Source of the DNA: Hufsiella ginkgonis
GTDB lineage: Bacteria; Bacteroidota; Bacteroidia; Sphingobacteriales; Sphingobacteriaceae
NCBI RefSeq assembly: GCF_009834915.1
Contig: NZ_WVHS01000006.1
Coordinates: 124,001-188,000, forward strand
DNA: 64,000 nt
Reading direction: 5' to 3'
Of the stretch, positions 63,102 through 64,000 are shown piece after piece; the stretch's first letter is position 1; each line of letters begins with the position of its first letter. Below the pieces are notes generated by a model that did not search any database, was not told the DNA's origin, and saw nothing but the letters and a program-made list of their open reading frames with translations. The position numbers were made by a program, and so were the translations under genes.

Positions 63102-64000
63102 TTATTTACCTAGCGTGTAAGAAAGTGAAAGAGAGATATTTGCTCCGGATTTATATCTAGCGAACAGCTCATCTTTGATCTGGGCGCCGCTCGAAGGATC
63201 CGTAACTATTTTACCCGGGCTGTATTTTCCATCCTTGGTATAATCAAAGTAAAAAAGCGCAGAGTTGTTCAGGATATCGCTTACGTTTAACTTAAGCTGC
63301 ATCTTGTCTTGTTTCAGGAAACGATAGTTTGCCTGGAAATCAAGCACGTTCCGCGGGTTTTCCCATACGTCTGTAAGACGCTGACCGCCCACGTTGGTGA
63401 TACGCTTGCCTATGCGGTTATATAACAAGCTCAGGTTAAGCGAGTTGTTTAAGGCATTGTGCTGGATACCTGCGTTCAAAGTATAGGGCGACTGTCCTAC
63501 CATCGGACGATTGTCCCGGAGGAAACCCTGTCCTTCCGGGTTCTTTACGTTCGACTTGATGATCGCGCCGTTCACGTAGAACGTAGTATTCCGGAAGAAG
63601 AACGACTCATCATTGATAAAGGCCAGGCCGTGACGGAATTCCAACTCCGCACCATAGTTAACGGCTTGTTTAGTGTTGAAATAACTGATCGACGGTGTCG
63701 AGTTCACATCGTAAATACTAGGCTCGATGGCATTGTTAAAGTGCTTATAAAACGCAGACACCGAAAACACCTCACCGGCACCAGGATAGATCTCATAACG
63801 GAGATCTGCGTTATCGATCATTGTTCTTTTCAGGTTCCTGTTTCCTTCCACAACCGCCAGCACCTCGTAGTCATAGTAGTCGAACGGGGCAAGTTCCCTG
63901 AATTCCGGGCGGGCAAGGGTCCGGTAATAAGACGCTCTTAAGTTCGATTTAGGGCTCAGTGCATAAGAGTAGTTTAAGGATGGAAGCACGTCAAAATAAT
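63102..64000 (-). CDS. TonB-dependent receptor, C-terminal part
   Basis: This is the end of an outer-membrane barrel that continues past the window edge; about 299 codons are visible. The pattern of alternating strands is clear: YSYALSPKSNLRASYYRTLA, RPEFRELAPFDYYDYE, FSVSAFYKHFNNAIEP, LDFQANYRFLKQDKMQLKLN, ending in an aromatic/hydrophobic last strand (SLSLSYTLGK). Those features fit TonB receptors (RPEFRELAPF is a common strand-loop form). It is the upstream partner of the beta-helix lipoprotein. The plug domain and TonB box are outside the window, so the ligand cannot be inferred. Confidence 0.88.
   Translation of the reverse strand, partial: YFDVLPSLNYSYALSPKSNLRASYYRTLARPEFRELAPFDYYDYEVLAVVEGNRNLKRTMIDNADLRYEIYPGAGEVFSVSAFYKHFNNAIEPSIYDVNSTPSISYFNTKQAVNYGAELEFRHGLAFINDESFFFRNTTFYVNGAIIKSNVKNPEGQGFLRDNRPMVGQSPYTLNAGIQHNALNNSLNLSLLYNRIGKRITNVGGQRLTDVWENPRNVLDFQANYRFLKQDKMQLKLNVSDILNNSALFYFDYTKDGKYSPGKIVTDPSSGAQIKDELFARYKSGANISLSLSYTLGK

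Overview
The window comes from a Bacteroidota chromosome of about 50% GC, most likely Sphingobacteriales or Chitinophagales. Supporting signs are TonB-dependent receptors of the Bacteroidota type, lipoproteins with acidic residues after the lipobox cysteine, weak or absent Shine-Dalgarno sequences, a textbook TTTG/N20/TAnnTTTG promoter upstream of rpsU, and the gene order tRNA-Thr/Tyr/Gly/Thr-tuf-tRNA-Trp-secE-nusG-rplKAJL-rpoBC. Genus cannot be settled from the sequence alone.

Region 1 (1-14.3 kb, all minus strand) is a pectin-side-chain locus. In transcription order it holds a GH43 enzyme with a discoidin-like tail, two PL11 rhamnogalacturonan lyases, two CE12 acetylesterases, a FucP-type sugar symporter, a fuconolactonase-like amidohydrolase, an SDR sugar dehydrogenase, a GH95 alpha-L-fucosidase or alpha-L-galactosidase, a GH105 unsaturated rhamnogalacturonyl hydrolase, and the start of an M28 peptidase lipoprotein. 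Together these would cut acetylated rhamnogalacturonan, remove a terminal L-fucose or L-galactose, import it and oxidise it by a non-phosphorylated route. No SusC/SusD pair or regulator lies inside the window.

Region 2 (14.5-32.5 kb) is mixed. It has a conserved Bacteroidota secreted protein with an unusual glycine-rich insert, recO, dgkA, and then a tight four-gene operon (glutamine-synthetase-like ligase, APH-fold kinase-like protein, HAD protein, MFS transporter) whose function I do not recognise. These are followed by a second HAD protein, a peptide-type binding lipoprotein, an outer-membrane beta-barrel receptor, leuS, a Cys/Met-metabolism PLP enzyme, an OsmC protein and a YceI protein.

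Region 3 (32.6-43.7 kb) is a polysaccharide-assembly group (GT2, a Wzy/WaaL-like membrane protein, three GT4 enzymes) interwoven with housekeeping genes: an S4-domain protein, dapD, a YrdC/Sua5 protein, a CCA-adding-type enzyme, a pRiA4b-ORF3-like protein, miaA, a DUF3467 protein and a small coiled-coil membrane protein.

Region 4 (43.7-61.1 kb, all minus) is the core transcription/translation block: rpoC, rpoB, rplL, rplJ, rplA, rplK, nusG, secE, tRNA-Trp, tuf, four more tRNAs, hpf, xerC-like recombinase, rpsU, an acyl-CoA dehydrogenase and a helix-hairpin-helix protein. Region 5 (61.5-64 kb) is a TonB-dependent receptor (cut by the window end) with a partner beta-helix surface lipoprotein.

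The most unusual signal is a scattered family of degenerate 7-base tandem repeats. The word differs at each site but the period is always 7. Three of the sites are built as two inverted arrays around a spacer. They sit between leuS and its neighbour, between rpoB and rpoC, between nusG and rplK, at the junction of the two PL11 genes, and inside the leuS coding sequence in frame. I saw no CRISPR array, insertion sequence, prophage or rRNA gene.
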